A stretch of DNA of 64,000 bases from Nitrincola tibetensis (GTDB lineage: Bacteria > Pseudomonadota > Gammaproteobacteria > Pseudomonadales > Balneatricaceae). The stretch is from assembly GCF_003284585.1 (NCBI RefSeq), contig NZ_QKRX01000001.1:62001-126000 (forward strand), read 5' to 3'. Both the position numbers and the translations under genes were made by a program. Position 1 is the stretch's first letter. Every line of letters starts with the position of its first letter. The notes beneath the pieces are model-generated. The model saw only the letters and a program-made list of their open reading frames with translations, ran no database searches and was not told the origin of the DNA. Below are positions 47,130-58,243 of this stretch, in pieces.

Positions 47130-48104
47130 TTAAGCGTAGTTAGCCGACCATTGATCTAGGATGGCTCGATAGGGTTTGATAAAGTGCTCTTCAGCAAACC
47201 TCCCTTGAGCGATGGCTAAGGTGCTGCGCTCTTCTCGGTCATACACAATTTGCGTGATTGAATGATCCGAGTTCTTCAAATTTGGTTGATAGCATTTTCC
47301 TGCAACAGCGTTGGCATTATAAATTTCGGGTCGGTAAATCTTCTGAAAGGTTTCCATGGTGCTGATGGTGCTAATCAGCTCAAGGTTGGTGTAATCGTTC
47401 AGCAGATCTCCAACGAAATAGAAGGCCAATGGCGCAACACTGTTGGGTGGCATAAAATAACGAACGTTTAACCCCATCTTTTTGAAATACAGCTCGGTCA
47501 ACGAGGATTCGTTTGGTTGATATTCCACACCCAATACCGGATGCTGGTTTTCTGTACGGTGATAGGTCTTGTTATCCGAAACGCTTAAACAGATAACGGG
47601 TGGCTTTTTGAATTGTTGTTTATACGCCTCTGAACCAACGAAAGTTTGGAAAAGCTTGCCATGCAGATCGCCAAAATTGTCCGGAATGCTGAACTGTTCT
47701 TGCTGCTTATTATGATCAAGTAGCAAGACACTAAAATCATAATCTCGTACATAGGAGGAGAAGTTGTTGCCAACTATGCCCTCAATACGTTCGTTGGTGG
47801 CATGATCAATAATGTTGGTTTTTAATACTTCAATCGAGGGGAAACGGTCACCTTTGCCCTGAATTTCGATGTCCACGGAAATGATTTCCAGCTCGACAGA
47901 GTAACGATCTCCTTTTGGATTGTCCCAGTGCGCTAACGCATTAAAACGATTGTCAATCATCTTTAAAGCATTGCGCAAATTCTGCTGGCGGCACTCACCT
48001 CTTGCTAAATTAGCAAAGTTGGTGGTGATACGTGTACTGTCTGACGGCTGATAATTCTCGTCAAAACGAATACGCTTAATACTAAAAGTGAAATCTGTAT
48101 TCAT
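47130..48104 (-). CDS. mesX: MesX, DUF1852 partner of MesD
   Basis: 324 aa from ATG 48104. MNTDFTFSIKRIRFDENYQP and ITTNFANLARGECRQQNLRN, then DNRFNALAHWDNPKGDRY are the conserved opening of DUF1852 proteins. The frame runs on to 48173 but the extra 23 residues do not resemble the family. DUF1852 (MesX) is required by MesD for methionine synthesis in relatives. With mesD it forms a two-gene operon. Confidence 0.88.
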   Translation of the reverse strand: MNTDFTFSIKRIRFDENYQPSDSTRITTNFANLARGECRQQNLRNALKMIDNRFNALAHWDNPKGDRYSVELEIISVDIEIQGKGDRFPSIEVLKTNIIDHATNERIEGIVGNNFSSYVRDYDFSVLLLDHNKQQEQFSIPDNFGDLHGKLFQTFVGSEAYKQQFKKPPVICLSVSDNKTYHRTENQHPVLGVEYQPNESSLTELYFKKMGLNVRYFMPPNSVAPLAFYFVGDLLNDYTNLELISTISTMETFQKIYRPEIYNANAVAGKCYQPNLKNSDHSITQIVYDREERSTLAIAQGRFAEEHFIKPYRAILDQWSANYA

Positions 48105-48310
48105 CGTCGTCGGGTATCCCATGTACGCATTTTCTGAGATCAAACCTGAATGTGCTGTTTGCCTTGAATACAAGTACGCGTCACTTTTCAGGTTTTCCTA
48201 TCCGGAGTTCTCAACCAGGTGGCCTAAAAAATAGGCCCCTAAACAGTATCGAAACACCTTGGCCTTGAAGCCATGTGTACTTTATACGCACAACGTATCA
48301 TGAATAAAAA

Positions 48311-48344
48311 TGATATTATTTCATTAATTAATGATATTAATTCA
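48311..48344 (-). promoter_or_regulatory. tandem MetR-type boxes upstream of mesX
   Basis: TGATATTATTTCA (48311-48323) and TGATATTAATTCA (48332-48344) are two copies 21 bp apart, each one base off the MetR consensus TGAA-N5-TTCA. They lie about 210 bp before mesX. Between them and the gene, GGCCTA-TAGGCC (48221-48237) forms a short hairpin in the leader. The sequence is AT-rich, so chance cannot be excluded. Confidence 0.5.
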
Positions 48345-48499
48345 TCATTTGTGCATTTTGAACGTTTAGCAGGAGGAGGGGTGATACTGATGTCAGCCGT
48401 ATGAAAGCCTTGTGGAAGTCATGCTAGCAGGCAGCAAAAGGGATCGGCAGAGACAACTGATTAGATGAGGTGTCGCTTTTACGTAGGGTGCTGTCAGAG

Positions 48500-48523
48500 G
48501 GGTGAGGCAGTAACGCCTCACCC
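48500..48523. terminator. hairpin near the katG 3' end
   Basis: GGGTGAGGC and GCCTCACCC form a perfect 9-bp stem with a six-base loop, 38 bp beyond the katG stop. No U tract follows on either strand, so it may only stabilise mRNA or be a weak terminator between katG and mesX. Confidence 0.45.
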
Positions 48524-48560
48524 TGCTTGATATGACAAGTGTCAGCTTAGCGGAGGTTCA

Positions 48561-51079
<2,519 letters not shown>

Positions 51080-51856
51080 ATGTTGAAATCCATGCGCTGG
51101 CTGGGCTTGTTTTTTTTCGTGCTCAGTCATGAAGCATTTGCAGAGCCATGTCCTCCTAGTGCTACAACCCAATCCGCTCAGGTTCGCTATGTGATTGATG
51201 CTGATACAGTTGTTCTTGAAAGTGGTGAGCGTGTACGCCTATTAGGGATAGATGCACCAGAATTAGGGCGCAATGGACAGCCTGACGAGCCCTATGCCCG
51301 AGAAGGAAAAAAATGGTTAGAAGGAGTGCTGCGTGATCATGATCATCGCGTACTTCTGCAATATGGCCAAGAATCGAAAGACCGTTATGGGCGCTCGTTG
51401 GCTTACCTCTTTTTGCCAGATGGCACGAATCTACAGAGACGTTTGCTATCCGACGGGTGGGTGATGCAAGTCCATGTAGCACCTAATCTTGAGTTTGCCG
51501 AGTGTTTAGCGCCATTTGAGAGACAGGCAGAACAGCAGGCAAAGCGAATATGGAGTCAGAGAGAGTATTCTCCGGGTCTTTTGAGCAGCGCGATTCCAGA
51601 TTCGGCAAGAGGGGCTGCAATGGTCCGTGGTAAAGTAACGCGTGTTGGGCAGTCTGCTGAGTTTATCTGGATTAATTTAGAAGGAGGGGTGGCTTTGCAG
51701 ATTAGACGCTCAGATTTGCCACGATTTGATAGTCTGTCGTTAGATCAAATTGAAGGAAAAACCTTGCGTGTTCGAGGTTGGTTGATTCGAGAGAATGCGC
51801 GTCACCATGCAATACGAATTCGTGTTGAACATCCGTTGGCAATCCAACTTCTTTAG
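51080..51856 (+). CDS. exported thermonuclease (SNase-like)
   Basis: 258 aa from ATG 51080 (RBS CGGAGA) with a signal peptide ending AFA. The SNase domain is intact: VRYVIDADTVVLESGERVRL, GIDAPELG (catalytic Asp and Arg nearby), and KDRYGRSLAYLFL. Such enzymes degrade DNA and RNA outside the cytoplasm. A second C-terminal segment (RGKVTRVGQSAEFIWINLEG) looks like an OB-type extension. Translates alone in a single-gene unit. Confidence 0.88.
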   Translation: MLKSMRWLGLFFFVLSHEAFAEPCPPSATTQSAQVRYVIDADTVVLESGERVRLLGIDAPELGRNGQPDEPYAREGKKWLEGVLRDHDHRVLLQYGQESKDRYGRSLAYLFLPDGTNLQRRLLSDGWVMQVHVAPNLEFAECLAPFERQAEQQAKRIWSQREYSPGLLSSAIPDSARGAAMVRGKVTRVGQSAEFIWINLEGGVALQIRRSDLPRFDSLSLDQIEGKTLRVRGWLIRENARHHAIRIRVEHPLAIQLL

Positions 51857-51871
51857 CCAAGATATTGAATT

Positions 51872-51900
51872 AGGATCAGCCGTGTTGAACGACTGATCCT
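51872..51900. terminator. hairpin between convergent genes (candidate bidirectional terminator)
   Basis: AGGATCAG and CTGATCCT form an 8-bp stem around a 13-base loop between the nuclease stop (51856) and the minus-strand gene ending at 51911. The T tract is weak, so termination is probable but not certain. Confidence 0.45.
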
Positions 51901-51910
51901 GTATCTTTGC

Positions 51911-52243
51911 CTAACGGCAGCTGCGTAGGTGGCACAGAGGTCTAAGGACCATAAGAGCGTATACAGTCACCCCTAAACTACCTCCGATTAGGGCAAGCCA
52001 GTCGAAACTTGTCGCGACGTAGCCAAATTGGGAGTTAAAAATTCCAGGCATGAAAATAAAGGCCAAAATTCCAATGATTGGGCCGAAAATCCATGCAAAA
52101 CGCCCATGAGTGGAAAAGCAGCGATATCCCTTTATACGACCTGCAATCTGTGCAGCAACAAGTACAGCAAGGGCGATAAGAATAAGCCATAGGTAAGGTT
52201 TAATCGCAAACCAAACAACGGTTAAAATACCAGCTAATGTCAT
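51911..52243 (-). CDS. small membrane protein linked to sulfide:quinone oxidoreductase
   Basis: 110 aa with three hydrophobic segments (WLILIALAVLVAAQIA, FGPIIGILAFIFMPGIF, WLALIGGSLGVTVYALMVL). I do not recognise a family. It lies 11 nt after the SQR gene on the same strand, so the two are co-transcribed and it may hold the SQR at the membrane or serve sulfur transport. Confidence 0.7.
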   Translation of the reverse strand: MTLAGILTVVWFAIKPYLWLILIALAVLVAAQIAGRIKGYRCFSTHGRFAWIFGPIIGILAFIFMPGIFNSQFGYVATSFDWLALIGGSLGVTVYALMVLRPLCHLRSCR

Positions 52244-52254
52244 TTTAATGCTCC

Positions 52255-53592
52255 TTAAACCTTACCAACCAGCATTGCGTTATATGCAGGCTGCAGCATT
52301 CTGTCTTTCATAATCCAGACAGCCCAAGACTCTTCTTTCGGATCAATAAAGGAGAAAGATGGCAAAAGTTCGCCGCCCCAGCCAAATTCAACCAGCATGG
52401 CTTTGCCAACTGCAGTGATCATTGGGCAAGAGGTGTATCCGTTATGCTTGGCTAACAAGGGTTGTCCTTTAATATGAGCAATGATGTTCGGTTCCAAAAC
52501 AGAGGCCTGCATTTTGACGCTGGCGGCTGTTTTGTTGAAGGGCATGCCCATGACATCGCCAATGCCAAATACATTGCTGTAGCGAGTGTGCTGCAGTGTC
52601 TCTCGGTCAACTTCCATCCAGTTTCCAGCAAATGGACCCTCTTTAAAGATTAATTCACTCTCACGCACCGATTGTGGCGCGGCCATGTGCGGAACAACAT
52701 GAAGAAAGTCATAGTCTTCTTTAACTTCGCTACCATCTTGCAGGGTAAAGGTCGCTTCTTTGCGATCTGCATCGATAGCCGTCAAACGATGAAAGTCATG
52801 TCGAGTTAACCCTTGTTCAGTCCAACGTTGTTTTACAAAGTCATTGTAGTAATCAACACTGAACACTCGATCAGAGGGTGTGAAAAAGTGCATATCGAAG
52901 CGATCACGAACTCCAGCATCTTCAAGGCGTGATAGCGTAGTGAAGGTCATTTTAAGGGGAGCGCCTGCACATTTGATGGGGGTGGGAGATAGAGTAAAGA
53001 CGCCCTTTCCGCTGCCTTTGGCAATAAAGCGTTCGATTTCTTCGTTGGTTTTTGCCGCTGCTTCAATCCCAGCGTAAACACTACCAATGCCTTTTCCTTG
53101 GCCAATTAAATTAACGTCCATCCCTTCGATACGTTCATATTGAAGTTCGACACCTGTTGCAACAATCAAGTAATCGTAGGTCAGCGTTTGTCCATCATTG
53201 AGAGTGACTTGATTATTGTCGGGATCATACTCTGTTACCATTGCCCGTAGCCAATTGACTCCAGAAGGTATCCATTCAGCTGTTTTACTTAGGGTCTTGG
53301 ATTTGTCCCAGACACCAGAAGCAACCAGAGTCCAACCCGGTTGGTAATGATGTTCTTGGCGAGCATCTATTAAGGTGATCTTTGCACCTTGTAAACTACG
53401 AGATAGACGGTTAGCCATGGCTAAACCGCCTGCCCCTGCACCGCTAATAACCACGTGAGCAGACGTTTGAATGGCATTTGCGCTTGCATTCCCTGCAAGG
53501 CTCAGGAGAGGGGCTGCAACAGTTGCGCCTAGACCAAGCTTGAGAAGATCTCGACGACGTTCATTAGCTGGTGGTGTTTTTTTATTGGACAT
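52255..53592 (-). CDS. sulfide:quinone oxidoreductase-like flavoprotein, Tat-exported
   Basis: 445 aa from ATG 53592 (GGAG before). N-terminal RRRDLLKLGLGATVAAPLLS resembles a Tat signal. FAD motif HVVISGAGAGGLAMANRLS and two cysteine segments IKCAGAPLKM and GYTSCPMITAVGKAM match SQR, where the cysteines handle sulfide. The LVEFGW and DVMGMPFNKTAASV parts fit the SQR/SQRDL family. Oxidises sulfide and passes electrons to quinone. The frame continues upstream to 53628 but without family match. Confidence 0.87.
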   Translation of the reverse strand: MSNKKTPPANERRRDLLKLGLGATVAAPLLSLAGNASANAIQTSAHVVISGAGAGGLAMANRLSRSLQGAKITLIDARQEHHYQPGWTLVASGVWDKSKTLSKTAEWIPSGVNWLRAMVTEYDPDNNQVTLNDGQTLTYDYLIVATGVELQYERIEGMDVNLIGQGKGIGSVYAGIEAAAKTNEEIERFIAKGSGKGVFTLSPTPIKCAGAPLKMTFTTLSRLEDAGVRDRFDMHFFTPSDRVFSVDYYNDFVKQRWTEQGLTRHDFHRLTAIDADRKEATFTLQDGSEVKEDYDFLHVVPHMAAPQSVRESELIFKEGPFAGNWMEVDRETLQHTRYSNVFGIGDVMGMPFNKTAASVKMQASVLEPNIIAHIKGQPLLAKHNGYTSCPMITAVGKAMLVEFGWGGELLPSFSFIDPKEESWAVWIMKDRMLQPAYNAMLVGKV

Positions 53593-53680
53593 ACAGAAAG
53601 CTCCGAAGTCGTTCTTGAGGGAATGCATGTTGTTTAAATCAAAATGGGTGTTGCATTAGGTAATTCTATTACTTATATAT

Positions 53681-53703
53681 CTAATGTAAATATAACTAAT
53701 GTA
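53681..53703. promoter_or_regulatory. direct repeats in SQR / TPR-regulator divergent promoter
   Basis: CTAATGTA occurs at 53681-53688 and 53696-53703 (15 bp apart), and GCATTAGGTA at about 53653 gives an inverted partner. The region is very AT-rich. SQR genes are often controlled by SqrR/BigR-type repressors, but no match to a known operator can be claimed. Confidence 0.35.
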
Positions 53704-53836
53704 TAATCATATATATTATTTTGGAATATGTGATGATTTTTATCCCGCCGTTCAGAATTTGTTTTCCGCTAGCCTAAGCTAAGGATAAGCCGCTATACTC
53801 TTGCTTATATTCTGTAGTCGTTAAGGCACACGCAGC

Positions 53837-55441
53837 GTGAATCCGCGAAAAATATCATATTCCGACAAGCGCGTTCTGCTGATCGAGAGCAGTGGCAATA
53901 TGCGCTCGACTATTTCACAAATGTTGCGGCAATTAGGTGTTGTCAACATTCAGGCAATGACCATTAATGAGCAAATTCTGGACACTGTCCGTGATGAAGC
54001 GTTCGATATTGTCTTATTGGGTCACAATGCGAGTGACAAAACGACCGGTATTCAGCTGTTAGAAGAGGCTCGGTTTAGAGGGTACATGCGTCCAACCTGC
54101 GGTTGGATTTTCATGACCAGTGACTCATCGCAAGCCGTTGTTCTCCACGCAATTGAAAGTAATCCAGATTATCTGATCACCAAGCCGTTTACGGTTGATG
54201 AGCTTAAATACCGTATTGATGCCTTAATTGCGCGCAAACAAGTCTTACGATCCATCGATGTTGCGATAGAGGCGGGTGATCATCAAGCGGCACTTGTGCA
54301 TTGTGATGATGTTCCTGTCTATGAGCCCTGCTATGAAATTGCACAGCGGATTAAAGCCTCACTATTGATTGATTTGGGGCGTGCGGATGAAGCGCTGGAT
54401 ATTTTACAACAGCATTTCTGGGATATGTCGGATAAAGATACTGGCTTATGCATGGCAAAAGCGTTTATCAATCTTAATCGTTTAGATGAGGCGCTGAGTT
54501 TGCTGAATGACCTTGTTGAAGCGCATCCACTTTTAGTGCCAGCCTACGATCTACTGGCAAACGTACATGAGCGAAAAGGAGATCTAGTTTTAGCAAGAGA
54601 GACGTTAGAGGTGGCTACGTCAAGATCTCCTTTGGGCATTCCCCGGCAAATGGAGTTGGGACGGGTTGCAACCTATACACATGAGTTAAAGGTAGCGGAT
54701 ACAGCCTATCGGCGCTCGATTTCGTTAGGGCGTAAAAGCTGTTATCGATCTCCGGACCCTTATCTCTACCTTGCCAATATTCGTCGTTTAGAAATGCAGT
54801 CAGCTGAGCCCAAAGACAAGATTGAGCTCGAAAATAAAATGATGACTTTGCTGAATCTTGCCGAATATTCCTTTCCAAAAGATTTAGCTTTTAAAGCTAG
54901 AGCTGCTTTATTGAAAGCGAAATGGTGTGAAGATAATCAAAACAATGAACAGGCTGCAGAGTTTCTTCAGCAAGCAGAGCGGATTAATAGAACCTTAGTC
55001 AGCCCTTTGAATTTACAAAGAGAAATGCTCATTGTCAGTGGTGATGCAGTCCCGATTTTAGAAGAAAAAGTCGATCAAACCGCGCTGCCTGATAAGGTAA
55101 ACTTCGATCCAGTGATGAGTGATAAGGTCAATCGACTGGCAAGTAAGCATTATATGGCTGGCAAATACGGTCAGGCACTGCGTTACTTGAATTTAGCAAT
55201 CGACTACAACCCAACCAACGCAACAGTCATGCTGAATCTAGCTCAATTGTACCTAGAGGTTGCTCGTGATAATGAGGTTAACCGTGAATCACGATTGAAA
55301 ATGGTAAAGCGCTTTTTAAAGCTTACTCAGAAGTCAGCGTTGACGGAAGAAGAGAAAGTAAGGCAGCGTCAGTTGATTTACTACTTTACTAAACCGCTCA
55401 CGAATCTTCCCAAAGGCTCGTTGCACGCATTGTTAAAGTAG
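53837..55441 (+). CDS. response-regulator-like protein with pseudo-receiver and TPR domains
   Basis: 534 aa from GTG 53837. Residues 10-130 have a CheY-like fold (VLLIESSGNMRSTISQMLRQ, DYLITKPFTVDELKYRIDAL). The acidic pocket is poor (ES instead of DD) and the phospho-Asp position reads LLGHNASDKT, where Gly replaces Asp, so it should not be phosphorylated. The lysine in ITKPF is kept. Residues 150-500 are helical repeats (SLLIDLGRADEALDIL, KAFINLNRLDEALSLL, NVHERKGDLVLARETLE, NLAIDYNPTNATVMLNLAQL), TPR-type. Likely a scaffold in a signalling or motility system, being next to the flagellar genes. Confidence 0.85.
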   Translation: MNPRKISYSDKRVLLIESSGNMRSTISQMLRQLGVVNIQAMTINEQILDTVRDEAFDIVLLGHNASDKTTGIQLLEEARFRGYMRPTCGWIFMTSDSSQAVVLHAIESNPDYLITKPFTVDELKYRIDALIARKQVLRSIDVAIEAGDHQAALVHCDDVPVYEPCYEIAQRIKASLLIDLGRADEALDILQQHFWDMSDKDTGLCMAKAFINLNRLDEALSLLNDLVEAHPLLVPAYDLLANVHERKGDLVLARETLEVATSRSPLGIPRQMELGRVATYTHELKVADTAYRRSISLGRKSCYRSPDPYLYLANIRRLEMQSAEPKDKIELENKMMTLLNLAEYSFPKDLAFKARAALLKAKWCEDNQNNEQAAEFLQQAERINRTLVSPLNLQREMLIVSGDAVPILEEKVDQTALPDKVNFDPVMSDKVNRLASKHYMAGKYGQALRYLNLAIDYNPTNATVMLNLAQLYLEVARDNEVNRESRLKMVKRFLKLTQKSALTEEEKVRQRQLIYYFTKPLTNLPKGSLHALLK

Positions 55442-55453
55442 AGAAGAGCGATA

Positions 55454-55529
55454 TGGTCTCCCCACAGGGACTCGAACCCCGATCTGGCCCTTAGGAGGGG
55501 CCCGTTCTATCCGGTTGAACTATAGGGAG
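55454..55529 (-). tRNA. tRNA-Arg (anticodon CCU)
   Basis: Minus-strand cloverleaf of 76 nt with encoded CCA. Acceptor CTCCCTA pairs with TGGGGAG, D-stem GTTC/GAAC, anticodon stem GGCCC/GGGCC around the loop CTCCTAA with anticodon CCT (reads AGG), and T-stem CGGGG/CCCTG around TTCGAGT. All stems are sound. Reads Arg AGG codons. Confidence 0.96.
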
Positions 55530-55596
55530 ATTTCTGAGTATTCTATCGAATTTGGTTAAGTAAAACTAGAGTAAAGACTGGAAGTTATGTCTTAAG

Positions 55597-56082
55597 TTAA
55601 GCTTTACCAATGCGCCGTTGAGCAGAGTAGTGGCCTTTGCTGCCTTGTTGGTCGTACAGAGCATTCGCCGTATGCTGGCCCTGTAATAAATTTAGCAGTT
55701 GGTCTACATTGGCTTTGTTGCGTGACACAACTTGCTCGTTGCGCTCGTTAGCAAATCGGATTTGACTAAGAAGGTGTGTCAAATGCGTCCAGTTTTCAAT
55801 TAACGGGCCGCGTTCTGATAAGGATAGGGTGTTCGAAAACTGTTTGAATCCATCTTCAGATGGAGTGAAGCCTAATAACGTCAGTGATTGATTGCGCTCT
55901 AAAATGCTGCTTTCGATCTCGCGCAACACTTGGTGTTTACGCTGAGTCATGTCATTGAGTGCGTCCAGGTCCCTTGAAACGATAATCGAAAGCTCGTCCT
56001 CCAATAACTGGTGGAGTTTTTCAAAGAGCTCAATCCCTTCGCTGACCTGTTGGATGAAACGCTGTGAAGATGCGTCTGCCAT
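55597..56082 (-). CDS. flgN: flagellar export chaperone FlgN
   Basis: 161 aa from ATG 56082. Helical protein beginning MADASSQRFIQQVSEGIELF and with a long central coil (LHQLLEDELSIIVSRDLDALN, TQRKHQVLREIES), the FlgN pattern. FlgN holds FlgK and FlgL before export. A TTG at 56091 overlaps the flgM stop but gives only three extra residues. Position after flgM is conserved. Confidence 0.88.
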   Translation of the reverse strand: MADASSQRFIQQVSEGIELFEKLHQLLEDELSIIVSRDLDALNDMTQRKHQVLREIESSILERNQSLTLLGFTPSEDGFKQFSNTLSLSERGPLIENWTHLTHLLSQIRFANERNEQVVSRNKANVDQLLNLLQGQHTANALYDQQGSKGHYSAQRRIGKA

Positions 56083-56087
56083 ACAGG

Positions 56088-56399
56088 TCAAGCAAAGAGT
56101 TTGTCAAACTGCAGAAGTTTGTCTGCAAGTTTTTCGTTGTTAATGGAGTAGCTGCCATCAGCAATGGCGGCTTTGATTTCAGCGACCCGTGCTGCATTAA
56201 CGTCAGGAGCTCCTTCCGCTGCTTTGCCTGCAGACTGTATCGCCTGTGCCGCATCGCTTAAGCGAACGGTATCCTTTGGCGGTGCCTGTGTGCCTCCTGC
56301 AGACGATTTGGATTGAGTCGATGGTGAGTTCGCGTCACCGGGTTTATTTCGACTCGCAGATGTCTGGTTAGAGGATAGGCTGTTGAATTCGATAGCCAT
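56088..56399 (-). CDS. flgM: anti-sigma-28 factor FlgM
   Basis: 103 aa. N-terminus MAIEFNSLSSNQTS is followed by a Ser/Pro/Gly-rich disordered part and a C-terminal half (DTVRLSDAAQAIQ, DVNAARVAEIKAAIADGSY and KLADKLLQFDKLF) that is the conserved sigma-28-binding region. Holds FliA until the hook is complete. A sigma-28 promoter lies about 33 bp upstream, so FlgM is made under the factor it inhibits. Confidence 0.93.
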   Translation of the reverse strand: MAIEFNSLSSNQTSASRNKPGDANSPSTQSKSSAGGTQAPPKDTVRLSDAAQAIQSAGKAAEGAPDVNAARVAEIKAAIADGSYSINNEKLADKLLQFDKLFA

Positions 56400-56432
56400 C
56401 CTAAATTACCTCGTAAACTGTGTATAGCAAGG

Positions 56433-56459
56433 GTATCGACTCGTTTCTGAAATTCTTTA
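56433..56459 (-). promoter_or_regulatory. sigma-28 promoter of flgMN
   Basis: TAAA-N15-GTCGATAC on the minus strand agrees with the consensus TAAA-N15-GCCGATAA; it ends 33 bp before the flgM start (56399). Confidence 0.75.
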
Positions 56460-56526
56460 GTAAAAAAATAGGTTTTTTTATCGAAAAAAGCAATTCAACT
56501 GGTTTTGCCATCCTATTATAGTGTGA

Positions 56527-57222
56527 TTACTGAACCCTCACCACTCCAGGCGCGATAATTATCGCTCTGACCTCGTTGCCAGATTGGCTATTTTGTACAC
56601 GAATTTGTTGCTGCTGTCGTCCATCTTCTAGTGCTATGCCTGGCATCCGAATCGTAAGTGCACCTCTTTGTGCTTCAATCATCACTCGATCACCTCTTGA
56701 AACCAGCATAGCGACCTCGAGCATCCGGGCGTTGATGACCTGATCGCTACCAATTTGACGTCTGACTTGCTTCCCGATGACATCTTGCTCCCGTGTAAAA
56801 TAATCCTGGCCGAGGCGTGAAATATCTTGTTCAACCAGTTTAATATCTGCTGCGCTAATCCGGGTATTGCGTACTAAAGGTTTTGCACTCACAACGACGG
56901 TCATCAATTGTCGTACTTGTGCTGTAACGAACAAGCTCCAAAAAGGCTGGTGGCAAGTTGCTTTAGCCGTTACTCTTTGGCCACTGTTAAAGGGAATTTG
57001 GATTTCCAGTGGATGCTCGCATGCAGCGAGAGTAAGGTTTTGATTGACGGGATTTATGCTGACGTCTAACCTGCTTTCAGGGAGACGTGTGCTAAACTCA
57101 TGAATGATAGCCTCTTCAACCTGTTGTTGAATAGATTCAGGCAATTCGATCGCGAGGCTAGACGTTGATTTTAAAAAAATAAGCAAAAATATTAAAACTA
57201 ATGGTAAATTATGTGAATTCAC
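56527..57222 (-). CDS. flgA: flagellar basal-body P-ring formation protein FlgA
   Basis: 231 aa with a signal peptide (LVLIFLLIFLKSTSSLA). The C-terminal SAF domain shows LVRNTRISAADIKLVEQDIS, IGKQVRRQIGSDQVINARML and GDRVMIEAQRGALTIRMPG. FlgA is a periplasmic chaperone for P-ring assembly. It lies divergent from cheV and upstream of flgM in the same direction, as in Pseudomonas. Confidence 0.93.
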   Translation of the reverse strand: MNSHNLPLVLIFLLIFLKSTSSLAIELPESIQQQVEEAIIHEFSTRLPESRLDVSINPVNQNLTLAACEHPLEIQIPFNSGQRVTAKATCHQPFWSLFVTAQVRQLMTVVVSAKPLVRNTRISAADIKLVEQDISRLGQDYFTREQDVIGKQVRRQIGSDQVINARMLEVAMLVSRGDRVMIEAQRGALTIRMPGIALEDGRQQQQIRVQNSQSGNEVRAIIIAPGVVRVQ

Positions 57223-57287
57223 GTGTATGTTCAGCCTTAACAGGTGGATGTCACTTATGTATGAACGGTCTTGGGGTTTGATGAATC

Positions 57288-58226
57288 ATGTCATCTATAT
57301 TAGATAGTGTAAACCTACGTACGCAGATGGTTGGCCAAAACCGGCTTGAATTGTTGCTTTTTGGCCTCGAGACCAGTCAGCGTTATGGCATTAACGTGTT
57401 TAAAGTGCGTGAAGTCTTGCAGTGTCCTGAGTTGACAGAGGTTCCTAGAAAGACAAGTGTAATCAAGGGGATGGCTCATATTCGAGGAGAGACAATTCCT
57501 GTTCTGGACTTATCTGAGGCGATAGGCCGGAGCCCGGTGCCCGCTGAAGATGAGCGCCGTTGTTTTTTAATTGTGGCTGAGTATAACAAGCGCACTTTAG
57601 CCTTTCTTGTCCGAAAAGTGGATCGAATCCTGAACACCAATTGGGATCAGATCATGGCACCGCCTGCAGAAATAGGTTCAGACAATTACTTGACGGCCGT
57701 GTTTGAGTTCGAGAAAAAGCTAATCGAGATTATCGATGTCGAGCAAATCCTGGCCGATATTTACCCTGCATCAACGGATGTCAGTGATGACATTGCCACC
57801 GAAAAAGTTAAAAAAGCCGCGCATGAGTTGCACGTTTTGATTTGCGATGATTCTCAAGTCGCTCGTAATCAAATGCAGCGCAGCCTCGAAAATCTTGGTG
57901 TGAAGGTAACATCCGCTAAAAATGGTCGCGAGGCTTGGTTGATGTTAAAGGATATGGCCGCTAGAGGTGTTGATGTTGAACAATATTACCTGATGTTGAT
58001 TTCGGATATCGAGATGCCAGAGATGGATGGTTATACCTTAACATCAATGATTCGTAACGATACACGGATGCAACGTATGCACATTATTTTGCATACATCT
58101 TTGAGTGGTGGTTTTAACGTATCTATGGTTAAAAAAGTTGGAGCCGATGGTTTCTTAGCTAAGTTTAATCCTGACGAACTTGCCTCTGTTGTGGTTAAAC
58201 GTATTGAAGCGGTCAGCAAACGCTGA
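57288..58226 (+). CDS. cheV: chemotaxis coupling protein CheV
   Basis: 312 aa: CheW domain (residues 20-160; RYGINVFKVREVLQCPEL, GMAHIRGETIPVLDLS) followed by a receiver (VLICDDSQVARNQM, phospho-Asp in MLISDIEMPEMDGY, T in LHTSLSGG, K in FLAKFNPDEL). Couples receptors to CheA and is itself phosphorylated for adaptation. Start ATG 57288. Followed by cheR at 17 nt. Confidence 0.96.
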   Translation: MSSILDSVNLRTQMVGQNRLELLLFGLETSQRYGINVFKVREVLQCPELTEVPRKTSVIKGMAHIRGETIPVLDLSEAIGRSPVPAEDERRCFLIVAEYNKRTLAFLVRKVDRILNTNWDQIMAPPAEIGSDNYLTAVFEFEKKLIEIIDVEQILADIYPASTDVSDDIATEKVKKAAHELHVLICDDSQVARNQMQRSLENLGVKVTSAKNGREAWLMLKDMAARGVDVEQYYLMLISDIEMPEMDGYTLTSMIRNDTRMQRMHIILHTSLSGGFNVSMVKKVGADGFLAKFNPDELASVVVKRIEAVSKR

Positions 58227-58243
58227 TTTAGCAAGGGGGCTGC

